Shown: positions 54,154 through 63,073, counted from the stretch's first letter. The stretch is DNA of 64,000 bases from CAWEFA01 sp963851385 (GCA_963851385.1 CAWKPE010000021.1:154184-218183), one strand, 5' to 3'. Numbers and translations: made by a program. The notes: generated by a model from the sequence alone, not told the origin.

Positions 54154-54573
54154 GTGAACAATAAAACAAAACATATAATCTGTAATTGCATGAATGAAAT
54201 TTCAAATCTTAATATTCCAAATTTAAAAAATGATGTTTTACTTAGTCAACCACCTATCATATTTTCCTGGATATGGTACACAATTGAAAATCGTGTTATA
54301 TTTTCAAGTACATTCTATCAAGAGACTGGCATTGCAAACAATCCATGTTCTTCATTCAATATCTTCTTTGATATAATAATTTGTGAAGACTTACTTTTTT
54401 TTCTAAAAAGTATAGATGATATATTAAAAGGAGCTGCTCCCCGTTGGGTTAAACTCAGGATAATTAATTCGTCCAATACAATAAAAACAATATTTTGTCA
54501 CTTGGAACCATTATCAGATGAATATGAAACAGTTTTTGACATTATTGGCACATGTATGGAAATAATTGAATAA
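54154..54573 (+). CDS. Small PAS-fold protein (paralogue of 43453-43857)
   Basis: This 139-aa protein starts at GTG 54154, or possibly ATG 54190. The PAS-like core IFSWIWYTIENRVIFS, then FFDIIICEDLLFFLKSIDD, LKGAAPRWVKL and TVFDIIGTCMEI matches the protein at 43453 along its whole length. It has no output domain. It stands between the kinase pair and peptide genes B and C, with its own upstream terminator. A role in sensing linked to the kinases or in peptide biosynthesis is possible, but nothing in the sequence shows it. Confidence 0.68.
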   Translation: MNNKTKHIICNCMNEISNLNIPNLKNDVLLSQPPIIFSWIWYTIENRVIFSSTFYQETGIANNPCSSFNIFFDIIICEDLLFFLKSIDDILKGAAPRWVKLRIINSSNTIKTIFCHLEPLSDEYETVFDIIGTCMEIIE

Positions 54574-54840
54574 GCATATGAAATACTTGTTTTAATATTC
54601 ATCATGTTAATTTTTAAGTTGAAATAAAAAACTTGTTTTTCAAACTACACCTGATTTATCATTGTACTTGAAATTAAAACTCATAGAAAGAAAAATATAT
54701 TTAACAATCTTAAGGCTATTCTGGTGGCCAACGGAATGGTTTCAGGCGTCAAGCACAATGACGTAAAACAATGTAGTCATTACTCATGACTTAAAAAAGA
54801 GAAAAATTTGTAACCATTATTAACTTTTAATTTTAAAATC

Positions 54841-54975
54841 ATGAAAAAAATTGAATTATTCCCGGAAGGAATTGAAAAACTCGAAAACTCGGATTTGTTA
54901 TTGATTAAGGGTGGAAGTAAACCTATTAAGCCCACTCTTAATGCCGAATGCATTGTCATAAACATCATATGTTAA
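54841..54975 (+). CDS. Double-glycine leader peptide B, 44 aa, Cys-containing core
   Basis: ATG 54841 opens MKKIELFPEGIEKLENSDLL and continues LIKGG (Gly-Gly at 24-25), the typical Bacteroidota GG-leader for C39 exporters. The core is SKPIKPTLNAECIVINIIC, with two Cys and the shared KP...PT.N pattern of peptide C. The radical SAM/SPASM gene 380 bp downstream is the likely modifying enzyme. A strong terminator follows the stop. The gene is too short for usual ORF finding. Confidence 0.78.
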   Translation: MKKIELFPEGIEKLENSDLLLIKGGSKPIKPTLNAECIVINIIC

Positions 54976-54981
54976 TTAATT

Positions 54982-55018
54982 AAATCAATGGCGCTTTAAA
55001 AAGCGTCATTGATTTTTT
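54982..55018 (+). terminator. Terminator between peptide genes B and C
   Basis: AAATCAATGGCGCTTT (54982-54997) and AAAGCGTCATTGATTT (from 55000) form a 16-bp stem with one weak pair and a tiny loop, followed by a T-run. It probably lets peptide B be made in excess over the enzymes downstream. Confidence 0.8.
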
Positions 55019-55052
55019 AAATATGTTTTTTAGTAACAATAAAACTTAAATT

Positions 55053-55196
55053 ATGAAAAATAAAATTAGGAAAATAGTATTATTCTTCGAAAAAGTTGAA
55101 AGTCTCGATAAAAATGAAATGTTTTTAGTCAAAGGAGGAAATAAAGTCAAACCTCCCACTAACTCTCTTTGCACTTGCAATGTTGTATGCTCTTAA
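55053..55196 (+). CDS. Double-glycine leader peptide C, 47 aa, Cys-rich core
   Basis: ATG 55053 opens MKNKIRKIVLFFEKVESLDK and continues NEMFLVKGG (Gly-Gly at 28-29), homologous to peptide B. The core NKVKPPTNSLCTCNVVCS has three Cys (CxCxxxC), a good radical-SAM thioether substrate type. It lies between peptide B and the rSAM maturase on the same strand, with a weaker terminator after it. The gene is too short for usual ORF finding. Confidence 0.78.
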   Translation: MKNKIRKIVLFFEKVESLDKNEMFLVKGGNKVKPPTNSLCTCNVVCS

Positions 55197-55203
55197 CTAA
55201 AAT

Positions 55204-55240
55204 TCAAAGGTGATAATCAAGCCTTTGAGTTTTATAATTT
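55204..55240 (+). terminator. Terminator after peptide gene C
   Basis: TCAAAGG (55204-55210) and CCTTTGA (55222-55228) form a 7-bp stem with an 11-nt loop, followed by T-rich sequence. It is weaker than the one after peptide B, so read-through to the maturase is likely. Confidence 0.55.
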
Positions 55241-55358
55241 TTTTTTAATAATTGACAAATTTTATTTTATTATAATTAATAACCATAATCATAAATTTTT
55301 AGAGGTTATTAATATTGTTAATAAGAAAGTTTTCAAAAAATTTCTAATTTGAAAGAAA

Positions 55359-56651
55359 ATGAAGGAAAGTTTTTATAATATGTATGTTAAATATGATGGA
55401 TACAATTTATTATATAACGCATTTTGCGATTCCTATTTAATACTAAAAGACAATATCTATAGTATTTTTGATAAATACAGAAACAATATAAATTCGTTAA
55501 GCAAACACAATAACCATTTATTTGAAATTCTCAAAAATAATGGATTTATAGTTGATTCCTCAATAGATGAGAAGAAACAGGTAATCTATGAAAGAATTAA
55601 AAGAAAATTTGCAGGGAATGTTTATCATGTGATTATCAATCCTACTTTAGAATGTAATTTATCTTGTTGGTATTGTTATGAAAAACAAATACCTAATTCA
55701 AAAATATCCGATGAAATTTTAGATTCAATTAAAAAGCATATTGAGCTTAAATATAGTGAAGAACCATTTTCTGAATTAATCTTGTCTTTTTTTGGAGGGG
55801 AGCCATTGTTAAATATTTATTCCGTCATTGAATTATTAGATTTTTTTAAAAAATTTACCAATTTACATAACATCAAATTAGCCGTTTATTTTACATCTAA
55901 TGGAACACTAATAAGTGATAAATTATTAAATTGCTTATCTGATTGTACAACATCTTTTCAAATAACACTTGATGGTGACAGTGAGTCTCATAACAAAGTA
56001 AGGCATTTTAAAATAAATAAGAAAAGTACATATCTTGTTATTATAAAAAACTTAAAAAAAATTCAGGAAAAACTTACTGATTATCATATTAGTATCAGAA
56101 TTAATTATAACGCTAAAACACTTAAAAAAATTGATAAAATTACAAATGATCTTAATTTTCTTAACAGTAAAAAAATTAGCTTTGGTTTACAAAAAGTATG
56201 GCAGGTAAAAAATGAGGCAATTTCCAAGAATGATTTATTAAATGCAATCGAGGTAATTTTTAACAAAGGCTATTTGGTTAACTATAATCCTTTGAATAGG
56301 AATAGTTATAATTGTTATGCCGATAATCAAAATTGCCTTTTAATAAATTTCGATGGTAAAATATTTAAATGTACTGCCAGAAACTTTGAAAGTGAGCAAT
56401 CAGTTGGCAAGTTAAATAATGATGGTTCTATTTTATGGAATTATGAAAAATTATTTGACAGACTTTTATTAGAAATTCCTGAAAAATGTAAAAAATGTAA
56501 ATTATTACCTTCATGCAAAGGAATCTGTTCGCAAAATATCCTTGAAAAAAAGGATGCTTGCTGGCTTGAATTTATAGACTTTACAATTGAGGAATATTTA
56601 GCTTATAATTTTAAAAGAAACATGCTTGAACAGAAAATTATGACTCAATAG
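55359..56651 (+). CDS. Radical SAM/SPASM peptide maturase
   Basis: This 430-aa protein has the radical SAM motif ECNLSCWYC (CxxxCxxC: Cys99, Cys103, Cys106), the FFGGEPLL binding loop and FTSNGTLI. The N-terminal ~85 residues look like a leader-binding (RRE-like) domain. The C-terminal SPASM region has many Cys (CLLINFDGKIFKCTA, then EKCKKCKLLPSCKGICSQ) for auxiliary iron-sulfur clusters. It should modify the Cys-containing cores of peptides B and C, perhaps making thioether links. It is the only rSAM enzyme in the cluster. It follows peptide C and precedes the barrel gene by 24 bp. Confidence 0.9.
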   Translation: MKESFYNMYVKYDGYNLLYNAFCDSYLILKDNIYSIFDKYRNNINSLSKHNNHLFEILKNNGFIVDSSIDEKKQVIYERIKRKFAGNVYHVIINPTLECNLSCWYCYEKQIPNSKISDEILDSIKKHIELKYSEEPFSELILSFFGGEPLLNIYSVIELLDFFKKFTNLHNIKLAVYFTSNGTLISDKLLNCLSDCTTSFQITLDGDSESHNKVRHFKINKKSTYLVIIKNLKKIQEKLTDYHISIRINYNAKTLKKIDKITNDLNFLNSKKISFGLQKVWQVKNEAISKNDLLNAIEVIFNKGYLVNYNPLNRNSYNCYADNQNCLLINFDGKIFKCTARNFESEQSVGKLNNDGSILWNYEKLFDRLLLEIPEKCKKCKLLPSCKGICSQNILEKKDACWLEFIDFTIEEYLAYNFKRNMLEQKIMTQ

Positions 56652-56675
56652 AGAATACAAAACAATTTTAACATT

Positions 56676-58997
56676 ATGAAAAAATCTTTTATCTTTTTCT
56701 TTTTCTATTCTATTGCTATATGCATTTCCGGTCAGAAAACCGGTATATCAGGTAATGTAATTGATGATAATCAGCAACCTGTACCATTTGTTTCAGTAGT
56801 GTTATTAAAAAATGATTCCACAAAAGAGCAAAAAGCTGAGCTTACAGACTTGAAAGGTAGTTTTATCTTCGAAAATATTAAACCCGCTAAATATAATATC
56901 ATCCTATCATCAATTGGATATAAAACAAAAAAAATTAATATAGAATATCCTGTGCCAGATTCAGTTGAAACAATATATGTTCTCACTGCTTCGGTAGATA
57001 GCTTAAAAGAAGTGGTTGTTACTGGAAAAAAGATTCAGAGATATGCTGATAAAAATGTTTATCTCATCCCATCTCAGGTAAGAAAAACTTCAACTACTGC
57101 GTTTGAAACTTTGAGAATTTTACCTAAGATAACTGTAGATGTTGTAAATAAAACTATAACAACAGCAAAAGGTGAGGAAGTTAAAATTTTAATAAACGGT
57201 ATCAATTCAGACATAGTTGAATTACAGGCATTGAAAACATCAGATATAATAAGAATCGAACATTATGAAATACCAGGGGCTCGTTATGCTTCAGATGGTG
57301 TGGGTTCGGTTATTAATGTCATAACACGTCAGGGTATAGAAGGAGGTGTAATGTTTACAGATTTACAGAATGCTCCGGCTATAGGTTTTGGAGATGATTT
57401 AGTCAGTCTTAAATATAACAGGTATAACAGCCAGATTAATTTTAATTATTCATTAAGTTACAGAGATTATAAAAAAAGAACAGTTGATAATAATTTTGAA
57501 TATCAAACACCAACTGGTTCAATAGAAAAAAATAAGATTGGCATTTACAGTCCTTTTGGTTATATCTATCATAATTTTGGCTTAAATTATGAAAATCAAA
57601 AAGAAAATAATTATGTCTTTAGTTTGAAATTTAAAACAAGTCTATTAGACAAACATGCAATTACAGACCAAAATATTTATTATAATAATGTGTTCAATGG
57701 ATATACCAGTGATAAAAATAATAAGTATTCAACTTTAAATCCTTCAATCGACCTGTACTTTTTTAAAAAAATTACACAAAATCAGGAGGTCATTTTTGAT
57801 GTTGTTTCTACTTATTACAATTTACAAAACACTGATAAGTATTCTGAATTACTAAATATAGATACTTTGTTCTATAATTCTGAAAAAACTACAGTTAGTA
57901 AATATTCTAATATAGCAGAAGCAATTTATTCATTAAAAATAAACAAAAATATTCTCAATACTGGTATTAAGTATGATCTTGCTAATTCTTCAAATGCATT
58001 TTTAAGCACAACAGGTAATGAGAAAATTTTTTCAACATTATCTGACATTTATGGATATCTTGAATTTCTAGGTAATGCCGATAAAATTACGTATCGAATT
58101 AATACAGGTATTACATATAATAGCTTTTCAAGCAAAGAATTGGCGAAAAAATACAATTTTATTACTTTCCGTCCGGGATTTGATATAGATTATACGGTTA
58201 ATCAAAATTCCGATTTAAAGCTTACCGGATCAATTGAACCTTATACACCAGCTCTTTCTGAATTAAGCAGTAGTTATATTTATTATGATTCCTTATTTTA
58301 TATAGTTGGAAATCCGGCTTTAAAACCTTATTTGAATTATAAGACGGATTTAACTTATTCATATAATCTGTCAAAAATTAATATTTCATCCACACTAAGT
58401 TACAATTATGCCAATTCTAAAATTCTGTCGGAATACAATCGTATGGATTCAATCTATATAGAAACATTAGCAAATCAAAAATGGGAAAAGTTTACTAGTT
58501 GGGATTTGTATATGCAAATATCTCCTTTTGAAAATAAACTTATTGAAATGGAATTATATGGTGAAATCTATCAGACAAAAAACAAAGGGTCCCATTTTGC
58601 TAATTCCAGGTTTGATAAATTCTATCAGGTAACGATCTCGTTTAATTACAAAAAAATGTTATTTACTTATTCTTGTCAAAATGGTTTCAATGTTTTAAAT
58701 GGTGAAGAATTAAAAGAAAATCCTGCTTCTTCAAGTGCTCAATTACAATTCAAGAATAATAACTTAACTTTAGGAATAGGCGTTTATTATCCATTTGAAA
58801 AATCATGGAATTCAACTATTTTATCTTATAATTCCCCTGTTTTGAAGACATCATATCATGTCAATATTTACGATAATGGTCATATGGCTTTCTTTCGATT
58901 AGCATATAATTTTTCATTTGGCAGAAAATATAAAGGCGCTACCAAAAAACTAGAAAATAAAGATACTGATGCAGGTATAACAAAAGGAAAGGAATAA
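56676..58997 (+). CDS. TonB-dependent-receptor-like outer-membrane barrel with carboxypeptidase-regulatory-like domain
   Basis: This 773-aa protein begins with a signal peptide (SFIFFFFYSIAICISGQ). A CarboxypepD_reg-like domain (GISGNVIDDNQQPVPFVSV) comes next, then a plug-like region (VVVTGKKIQRYADKNVYLIP, GARYASDGVGSVINVITR) and a barrel of the OMP_b-brl_3 type. It is not SusC-like and has no SusD partner. It lies between the rSAM maturase and exporter 2, whose ATG follows its stop without a gap. It may release the mature peptide or take up a signal or metal at the outer membrane; the direction is unknown. Confidence 0.83.
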   Translation: MKKSFIFFFFYSIAICISGQKTGISGNVIDDNQQPVPFVSVVLLKNDSTKEQKAELTDLKGSFIFENIKPAKYNIILSSIGYKTKKINIEYPVPDSVETIYVLTASVDSLKEVVVTGKKIQRYADKNVYLIPSQVRKTSTTAFETLRILPKITVDVVNKTITTAKGEEVKILINGINSDIVELQALKTSDIIRIEHYEIPGARYASDGVGSVINVITRQGIEGGVMFTDLQNAPAIGFGDDLVSLKYNRYNSQINFNYSLSYRDYKKRTVDNNFEYQTPTGSIEKNKIGIYSPFGYIYHNFGLNYENQKENNYVFSLKFKTSLLDKHAITDQNIYYNNVFNGYTSDKNNKYSTLNPSIDLYFFKKITQNQEVIFDVVSTYYNLQNTDKYSELLNIDTLFYNSEKTTVSKYSNIAEAIYSLKINKNILNTGIKYDLANSSNAFLSTTGNEKIFSTLSDIYGYLEFLGNADKITYRINTGITYNSFSSKELAKKYNFITFRPGFDIDYTVNQNSDLKLTGSIEPYTPALSELSSSYIYYDSLFYIVGNPALKPYLNYKTDLTYSYNLSKINISSTLSYNYANSKILSEYNRMDSIYIETLANQKWEKFTSWDLYMQISPFENKLIEMELYGEIYQTKNKGSHFANSRFDKFYQVTISFNYKKMLFTYSCQNGFNVLNGEELKENPASSSAQLQFKNNNLTLGIGVYYPFEKSWNSTILSYNSPVLKTSYHVNIYDNGHMAFFRLAYNFSFGRKYKGATKKLENKDTDAGITKGKE

Positions 58998-59618
58998 ATG
59001 TCAAAGAGATTACCTTTTTATATGCAATATGATGCTATGGATTGTGGTCCGGCATGTTTGCGTATGATTGCTGAGTATTATGGGAAAACATTTTCTCTTG
59101 AAACTCTTCGTGAAAAGTGTTTTATAACTCGCGAAGGAGTTTCATTATTAGGAATAAGTGAAGCAGCTGAAAGTATAAGTTTTCAAACATTAGCAGGAAA
59201 ATTCACTCTTGAAAAACTGGAAAAAGAGGTAAATTATCCTTTCATTGTATTCTGGTCACAAAATCATTTTGTAATAGTATATAAAATTAAAACAAAGAAA
59301 AAGTCTAAAAATCATTCTGAAACATATGTTTATATTGCTGATCCTGGTTTAGGCTTTTTAAAACTTAAAAAAGAAGAATTCCTGGAAGGTTGGTTAAGTA
59401 CAAAAACATACGGGGAGGATAAAGGTATTGCACTTCTTTTAAGACCATCAAATGATTTTTATAAACTTGATGGAGAAGTTAAATCTAAATCAAATTTTAA
59501 ATTTCTTTTTAATTATTTTAATCGATATCGAAAAGTTTTTCGGGCAGGTTATTTTAGGGTTAACCGTTGGGAGTATATTACAACTTATATTTCCGTTTTT
59601 AACGCAAGCAATAGTTGA
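58998..59618 (+). CDS. C39 peptidase-containing ABC exporter 2, N-terminal fragment
   Basis: This 206-residue frame carries the C39 peptidase: Cys16 in YDAMDCGPACLRMIAEYYGK, His in SQNHFVIVYKI, Asp in IADPGLG. It then breaks in the first linker at FNRYRKVFRAG. One fewer A in the AAAA at 59531-59534 gives YRKFFGQVILGLTVGSI, which matches exporter 1 (YKKFFFQ) and joins the next fragment. It should cut peptides B/C after Gly-Gly. Its start directly abuts the barrel stop, so translation is coupled. Confidence 0.84.
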   Translation: MSKRLPFYMQYDAMDCGPACLRMIAEYYGKTFSLETLREKCFITREGVSLLGISEAAESISFQTLAGKFTLEKLEKEVNYPFIVFWSQNHFVIVYKIKTKKKSKNHSETYVYIADPGLGFLKLKKEEFLEGWLSTKTYGEDKGIALLLRPSNDFYKLDGEVKSKSNFKFLFNYFNRYRKVFRAGYFRVNRWEYITTYISVFNASNS

Positions 59619-61221
59619 TATAGGTATAAAAAATCAAGACTTACCATTTATTTTCCTGATATTATTAGGTCAGTTAATTTTATTTATAAGTCGTGCTTCA
59701 ATTGATTTTATAAGAAGCTGGTTATTATTTCACATAAGTACAAGAATTAGTGTTTCATTAATATCTGATTTTTTTATAAAGTTAATGAGGTTGCCAATGA
59801 AATTTTTTGACACAAAATTAATTGGAGACTTACTTCAAAGGGTTGAGGACCATACCCGTATTGAGGAGTTTTTAACGGCTCAAACCCTAAACGTAATATT
59901 CTCTCTTTTTACTTTTATTGTTTTTGGCATAGTGCTATTTTATTACAGCATTAATATTTTTATAATTTTCCTCATCGGAACAATTCTTCATGCACTTTGG
60001 GTACTAATATTTTTTAACAAACGCCGGATTATAGATTACAAACTATTTGACCAAAAAGCAAAGAATCAGAGTAAAATGTACCAGTTGTTAAATGGTATGC
60101 AGGAGATAAAGTTACAGAATTGCGAAACGCGAATGAGATGGGATTGGGAAGATGTTCAGGCTGATCTATTTAAAATCAATATTTCAAAACTTTCACTTGG
60201 TCAATATGAAGAAGCTGGCAGTATTGCTATAAATGAAATAAAAAATATTGTCATAACCGTTTTGGCTGCTATGGCTGTAATACATGGTCAATTATCTTTA
60301 GGTATGATGCTGGCAGTCCAGTTTATTATTGGACAATTAGCTAATCCGCTTGAACAGTTAAAGGAATTTATCCGTAAAATACAAGATGTAACAATAAGCC
60401 TTGAGAGAATAAATGAAATACATAATAAATCTGAAGAAGAAATCACTTCAGAAATAAAGTTGCATCAGCTGTCAGAAATAAATAAAAATATAATTATCAG
60501 CAATGTTACCTTCCAATATGAAGGGCCTCATTCTCCAAAGGTTTTAAATAATGTCAATTTTACTATTCCCGAAAGCAAAGTTACTGCAATTGTGGGTTCA
60601 AGTGGAAGCGGTAAGACTACTTTAATAAAACTATTGCTTGGTTATTATAAACCGGTTGATGGAGAAATCAAAATTGGAGAACACAATTTAGAAAAATTCA
60701 ATGTGAAATGGTGGCGTAATCAATGTGGAGCAGTTATGCAGGATGGTTTTATTTTTTCTGAATCCATTGCCCGGAATATTGCAATATCTAATGAAGACAT
60801 CAATAAGCAAAAACTCCTTAACGCCGTTAAAATAGCTAATATAGAGGATTTAATAACCCAATTGCCTTTAGCCTATAACACTATTATAGGTCAGGAAGGA
60901 CAAGGATTAAGTCAGGGTCAGAAACAAAGAATATTAATAGCACGTGCTATTTATAAAAACCCTGAATTTTTATTTTTTGATGAGGCAACCAATGCGTTAG
61001 ATGCAAATAATGAAAAAGTAATTGTAGAAAATCTTTCTGAATTTTATAAAGGAAAAACAGTAGTAGTTGTCGCACATCGTTTAAGCACTGTTAAAAATGC
61101 TGATCAAATTGTTGTATTGGAAAAGGGAGAAATTGTTGAAATTGGTAACCATGTTGATCTCACCGCGAAAAGAGGCAAATATTATGAATTAGTTAAAAAT
61201 CAACTTGAATTGGGCAATTAA
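59452..61221 (+). CDS. C39 ABC exporter 2, transmembrane and ATPase fragment
   Basis: This frame is the rest of exporter 2; the true join is near 59531, so its first ~27 codons are in a wrong frame. It has six membrane helices and the ABC ATPase: Walker A IVGSSGSGKTTLIK, AVMQDGF Q-loop, signature GLSQGQKQRI, Walker B FLFFDEATNALD and VVAHRLSTV. It is highly similar to exporter 1 over its length. The whole gene would code for ~740 aa. Both exporters share the unusual LSQGQ in place of LSGGQ. Confidence 0.85.
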   Translation: MIFINLMEKLNLNQILNFFLIILIDIEKFFGQVILGLTVGSILQLIFPFLTQAIVDIGIKNQDLPFIFLILLGQLILFISRASIDFIRSWLLFHISTRISVSLISDFFIKLMRLPMKFFDTKLIGDLLQRVEDHTRIEEFLTAQTLNVIFSLFTFIVFGIVLFYYSINIFIIFLIGTILHALWVLIFFNKRRIIDYKLFDQKAKNQSKMYQLLNGMQEIKLQNCETRMRWDWEDVQADLFKINISKLSLGQYEEAGSIAINEIKNIVITVLAAMAVIHGQLSLGMMLAVQFIIGQLANPLEQLKEFIRKIQDVTISLERINEIHNKSEEEITSEIKLHQLSEINKNIIISNVTFQYEGPHSPKVLNNVNFTIPESKVTAIVGSSGSGKTTLIKLLLGYYKPVDGEIKIGEHNLEKFNVKWWRNQCGAVMQDGFIFSESIARNIAISNEDINKQKLLNAVKIANIEDLITQLPLAYNTIIGQEGQGLSQGQKQRILIARAIYKNPEFLFFDEATNALDANNEKVIVENLSEFYKGKTVVVVAHRLSTVKNADQIVVLEKGEIVEIGNHVDLTAKRGKYYELVKNQLELGN

Positions 61222-61235
61222 ATTAAAATATTATT

Positions 61236-61976
61236 ATGCTGAATTATGATAAAATAGAATTACGTAGTGAAAAAGTTCGAAGCATTATTGGTCAAATTCC
61301 AGGTAAAATTGTTCGCTACGGAACTGCAGTCATTTCTTTAGCTCTTGTTTCATTATTAATAGTCAGTAGTTTTGTTAAATATCCTGTTATTATTTCCGTA
61401 CCAGTTCAAATTAATACGAATCCACCAGCAGTTGTTTTAAAAGCTCCGGCATCCGGTGACTTATATTTTAAGAATAAAAGTTTATATATAAATCAATCTG
61501 ATACTATTGCAATCATAGAAAAATATATAGATGATAAATTCCAGTACATATCCATAATCTCACCTGGCAAAGGTTATTTTATATCAAATGCAATTTCAAA
61601 CAATACTATAGTAAGAGATAACATCATTGGTGCAATAATGCCGGATACAATTGCAAATTTTATATGTCATGCTTTAGTCCCATATAATAATATTGGTAAA
61701 ATCAAATCAGGTATGTTGGCAGATATAGAACTGGCAAATTATTCAACAACGGATTATGGTACATTTACTAGCAGAGTTAAAAATGTTTTACCATTTCCAT
61801 TTGTCCAGGACGGACAATCTTATTTCAAAATTATTTTAGAACTACCTTCAAATTCATTTACAAATTCTGCTAAAAAATTTATTTTGTATCCTGAAATGAA
61901 AGGTCAGGTAAATATTATTATTTCAAATGAATCCATATTAAAAAATCTTCTATCTCGGCTTAATAGAAAAAACTAA
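61236..61976 (+). CDS. HlyD-like membrane fusion protein, short form without coiled-coil hairpin
   Basis: This 246-aa protein starts like the long HlyD (ELRSEKVRSIIGQIPGKIVR) and has one membrane span (AVISLALVSLLIVSSFV). The lipoyl half (APASGDLYFKNKSLYINQSD) runs directly into the second half, with no long helical hairpin. The beta-barrel part is kept. It follows exporter 2 by 14 bp and is the last gene of the plus-strand operon. A hairpin-less adaptor would not reach a TolC-type channel, so it may hand over to another partner. Confidence 0.8.
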   Translation: MLNYDKIELRSEKVRSIIGQIPGKIVRYGTAVISLALVSLLIVSSFVKYPVIISVPVQINTNPPAVVLKAPASGDLYFKNKSLYINQSDTIAIIEKYIDDKFQYISIISPGKGYFISNAISNNTIVRDNIIGAIMPDTIANFICHALVPYNNIGKIKSGMLADIELANYSTTDYGTFTSRVKNVLPFPFVQDGQSYFKIILELPSNSFTNSAKKFILYPEMKGQVNIIISNESILKNLLSRLNRKN

Positions 61977-63073
61977 GCACTGATTAATTTCTAAATTTGG
62001 ACTATTCCATCGGTTATATGGGGTTCCTCTTCCTCATTCGGCAAGTATTGCGCCAGCCCGTTACAATATTTGCCTATAATCATTTTTATTTTTTAAGGTA
62101 TAGGCAAAAAATGTAACGCCCAGAGGTTTCGCTGCGCTGCAGGCTGTCACAATACTTGCAGCTCAGTCGTCATCGTCACGGCAGCTCCTCTGTCCTGCAA
62201 GTAAGCCCCTTACGCGCAAGCCATCTACGTTTGGCTCACTTGCAGTCCAGTCGCTGCCTATATAAGGCTCGCCTGCTCATCGCCACCGGCTTCGGGGCTG
62301 TCATGCCTTTTGCAGCTCTGCTAAAAAATTATTACACAAGCATCCTGGTCTAACGAGTTAGCAAATACCTTTAATAACACCATTCAGTTGTGAGCAAAAG
62401 GCACGCCAGCCCCTTGCTGCCAGCAGTAGCCATCCTTTGCCCTCATTCTTCGGGCGTTTAGTCTGCCACCGGTGGCTCATCTCGCAACGGCTCGGCCACA
62501 CAGCGGCCGCAACCAACAGCACAAACTATCTCTTTGCAACCGCTCTCCCAACGTTGCTCAAGGCTGTATAACCTGCTTGTACATCCCACAAAAAACAATG
62601 AAAGAAAACTCGTTAATTAAGGAATACTTTCTTATGTAACAAATACACCAAACATAATAGCAAAGTTACAGGCTGGTTTCAAAATCTGACAAGGGTTCGC
62701 TACGCCAGTCTCAAAAAATCTCCACCCTCGTCCCTCGGGTAGTATTTTTTGGTCTGCCCTTGCATATTTTGCTTCCATCCTGTGTCTGCAAGGCATTATG
62801 TTTTACTGTATTTTTCGTTGTAGGTTGGCTGGCTGGTGGCTGGTTTCTTACGCTTGCAGTTCGGTTCGCTTCCGTTATTATTTTATTGGCGGTGCAGTTC
62901 CGTTGGTTTCTATTCAGCTTTTATGGCTGTCATTTTCTATTGGTAAGCTGCCTTTTTAGAAGGTGGCTTACTTTTTTTTAGATGATACTTGCACTTGCAA
63001 TTATATTGTATTGAACAGCGTCTTTATTAAAACAAAAAGATAAATATCCTACCGCATATGCTTCGTGGCAAGG
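61977..63073. other. GC-richer gene-free island with repeats and a long hairpin
   Basis: About 1.1 kb with clearly higher GC than its neighbours and only short, unconvincing open frames. A long imperfect palindrome lies at 62060-62117 (two 19-nt arms, two mismatches, GTTACAATATTTGCC...). Related copies of CTTGCAGTYCRGTCG lie at 62155, 62239 and 62853. Phrases such as GGTTCGCTACGCC look like dispersed Bacteroidota repeats. No gene is called. Confidence 0.55.

Noticed and set aside
62156..62353. 65-codon frame rich in Ser, Arg and Leu in the GC-rich island
   Set aside because: Composition reflects local GC content; no domain and no neighbour logic.
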